This document shows positions 43,001 to 43,558 of a stretch of DNA of 43,558 bases, piece by piece. The first letter of the stretch is position 1. The number at the start of each line of letters is the position of its first letter. The translations under genes were made by a program, and so were the position numbers. Under the pieces are notes generated by a model. The model saw only the letters and a program-made list of their open reading frames with translations, made no database searches and was not told the DNA's origin. Where the stretch lies: positions 1-43,558 of the forward strand of contig NZ_WEZF01000034.1 of NCBI RefSeq assembly GCF_009177065.1. Reading direction: 5' to 3'. The stretch comes from Tautonia marina. Its GTDB lineage: Bacteria > Planctomycetota > Planctomycetia > Isosphaerales > Isosphaeraceae.

Positions 43001-43322
43001 GGCGGGCGCGATAGATGTCCGAGCCCCAGTCGAACTCGACCCAGACGATCGACAGACCGACGGCCGAGGCGGAGCGCACCCGGAGCACGCCGCTGGCGCC
43101 GTTGAGCGAGGACTCGATCGGGAAGGTGACGAGCGTCTCCACCTCCTCGGGCGCCAGGCCGTGGGCCTCGGTCATGACGGTGACCGTCGGGCGGTTCAGG
43201 TCCGGGAACACGTCGATGGGGATCTGCGTGGCCCGGAAGCCGCCGTAGGTGGCCAGGGCCAGGGCGGCGACCAGGACGAACGCCCGGTTCGCGAGCGAGA
43301 AGCGGATCAGGGCGTCGAGCAT
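40041..43322 (-). CDS. HME-RND heavy-metal efflux pump (CusA/CzcA family)
   Basis: Predicted 1093-residue inner-membrane pump exporting metal cations by proton antiport as a trimer. ATG at 43322 lies three bases after the adaptor stop, with a G-rich site about ten bases upstream. RND topology: helix 1 (FVLVAALALATYGG), the first periplasmic loop (PIDVFPDLNRPTVTVMTEA), a block of helices 2-6 and the second loop from about 570. Helix 4 carries the acidic relay GELVDDSIVDVENVFRRL. FLPEFNEGTLTI and GIRAQVAVKIFGPNLD are typical of the HME class. The metal (Cu/Ag, Zn/Co/Cd or Ni) cannot be told reliably; the His-rich first protein of the operon fits Zn, Ni, Co or Cu. It ends only 19 bp from the convergent cyclase gene, with no clear hairpin between. 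Confidence 0.95.
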   Translation of the reverse strand: MLDALIRFSLANRAFVLVAALALATYGGFRATQIPIDVFPDLNRPTVTVMTEAHGLAPEEVETLVTFPIESSLNGASGVLRVRSASAVGLSIVWVEFDWGSDIYRARQVVSEKLQLVRSRLPDDVNPVLAPITSIMGEILLIGLQADGPTDAMELRTLADWVIRPRLLAVSGVAQVTVMGGEVRQYQVLTSPERLARHDVTLDELNRAVERANKATGGGFLLGKDREAVIRIVGRAETLDDIASTVVRPGEPVPITVREVADVRFGPPVKRGEGSIDGAAAVILSVQKQPGADTLRLTADIDATLDAIRASLPDDVSLDAGIFRQQRFIDAAIANVVEAIRDGTIWVVIVLFLFLWNLRVSVVTLTAIPLSVVITALVFDYLGLTINTMTLGGIAVAIGELVDDSIVDVENVFRRLKENRAKARPDPALRVVFRASSEIRGSIVYATMVVVLVVLPLFALPGLEGRLFAPLALSYLVTLLASLLVSLTVTPALASYVLPGARFLERPGDPILLRTLKWLDTRVLRFTLRHTGAVLLAVLVLVVGSLATLTGMGGEFLPEFNEGTLTIAATCPPGTSLAESDRIGRRVEETLLAIPEVTGVSRRTGRAELDEHAENVNVSEIDVNLIEPNRPKPGLAASILRAVPGLHHLGVEHVGRPRDEVRDEVREVLSEVPGVVFNIGQPISHRLDHIMSGIRAQVAVKIFGPNLDTLRDSADELALEMAEIPGVVDLQVEPQVRVPQVRVWIDRESAARYGLTPAEVAEALETAFQGRTVSQVLEGQRTFDLVVWFDPSARNDVEAIRSTRVSTPSGARVALGNVAEVVETDGPNTINRENVLRRIVVQANVADRDLEGVVSDIRRTIAESVTPALPTGDFVDLGGQFEAQRRANRQLFLLGPLALFGVFLVLCKGLDSWRASLQVLANVPLAAVGSIIALLIVEWPGIDAFRGLPWWGWPGVWTGAVTLSVAHWVGFITLTGIVSRNGILMISHYQHLMREEGELFGPEMIIRGSLERLAPVLMTALTAAIGLIPLALGAGQTGKELLHPLAIVVIGGLVSSTLLDQVVTPALFLRFGRPSTRGAAHDDVFSDLDDQDS

Positions 43323-43325
43323 CGC

Positions 43326-43558
43326 TCAGGAATCCCCCCCGGGGCGACCCGCGATTGACGGTGCAGGCGGGAACACGTCGATGACGGCGCGGGCCTGCAT
43401 CCCCTCGAAGAGCCGCCCTTCGGCGTTCTCGACCTCGATCCAGACGGGCATTACGCGGGCCCCCTCCTCGAAGACCGGCGAGACCCGGACGACCGAACCC
43501 GGGACGCTCAGCCCGGGGGCGCCGGGGAAGGTGACCCGGACCGGCTGGCCGGGCCGAA
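43326..43558 (-). CDS. 3' end of the tandem HlyD/CusB-type adaptor (continuation of 1-1873 across the circle)
   Basis: The last 77 codons of the double adaptor (76 residues plus stop). Phase fits exactly: the codon formed by bases 43557, 43558 and 1 reads Val, giving ...ERDALR-V-RPGQPVRV..., the normal sequence of an adaptor beta-barrel. The domain continues VTFPGAPGLSVPGSVVRVSP and ends IAGRPGGDS. The stop at 43326-43328 is three bases before the pump ATG. This is the direct evidence that the molecule is circular and complete. Confidence 0.9.
   Translation of the reverse strand, partial: RPGQPVRVTFPGAPGLSVPGSVVRVSPVFEEGARVMPVWIEVENAEGRLFEGMQARAVIDVFPPAPSIAGRPGGDS

Overview
The window looks like a complete circular plasmid of 43,558 bp, opened inside a gene. 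A minus-strand membrane-fusion (efflux adaptor) gene runs off the left edge at position 1. The right edge (43558 down to 43326) carries the in-frame remainder of the same protein: joining the ends gives one uninterrupted HlyD-type sequence with the correct reading phase. The DNA is GC-rich. The gene families (ThuA/PVC-type dehydrogenase/HEAT/cytochrome c giants, a planctomycete-style HME-RND pump, DUF2309/DabA, large secreted hydrolases) point to a planctomycete, probably of the Isosphaeraceae type. That assignment is inference; no rRNA, tRNA or taxonomic marker is present.

Replication and partition (about 19.5-24.5 kb, minus strand): parB and parA overlap by 4 bp. Upstream lie five copies of a GTGTAAGA-based palindrome (candidate parS). 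Next come phased GGTGCGCC clusters alternating with paired GTTTCG repeats, forming about three degenerate 190-200 bp units. A replication initiator (RepA, RPA-like) follows, and 11 iterons of a 19-mer (TGTCCCTCGAATCCCGGTA), mostly at 21-24 bp spacing, lie upstream of it. No mobilisation, conjugation, toxin-antitoxin or intact transposase gene was seen; only a broken 5' end of a transposase remains near 3.3 kb.

Metal efflux (minus strand, across the junction): a His-rich secreted or membrane protein, a small lipoprotein, a tandem double adaptor of about 701 residues and a 1093-residue HME-RND pump form an apparent operon.

Redox, carbohydrate and fatty-acid cargo (3.5-19.5 kb): a beta-propeller lactonase follows a 1442-residue ThuA-PVC-HEAT-cytochrome protein. 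An SDR, CoA-transferase, thiolase and GntP-permease operon probably takes up and activates a short beta-keto or hydroxy acid. An M13 peptidase and a large alpha/beta hydrolase are divergent. A second PVC cytochrome (24.6-27.5 kb) faces away from a UMF1-type MFS transporter.

Signal-coupled inorganic carbon module (29.3-40.0 kb, plus strand): a 57-residue ribbon-helix-helix regulator with its likely promoter and 10-bp-phased operator, an HTH-EIIA(Ntr/Fru) fusion, DabA, two complex-I-like membrane subunits (the second lacking the conserved Glu and with Lys replaced by Arg), a SulP anion transporter fused to a PII-like domain, and a diadenylate cyclase fused to a YbbR-like region. The compact, overlapping arrangement suggests bicarbonate/CO2 uptake controlled by c-di-AMP, a PII-type sensor and a phosphoryl relay. 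I consider this the most interesting system in the window.
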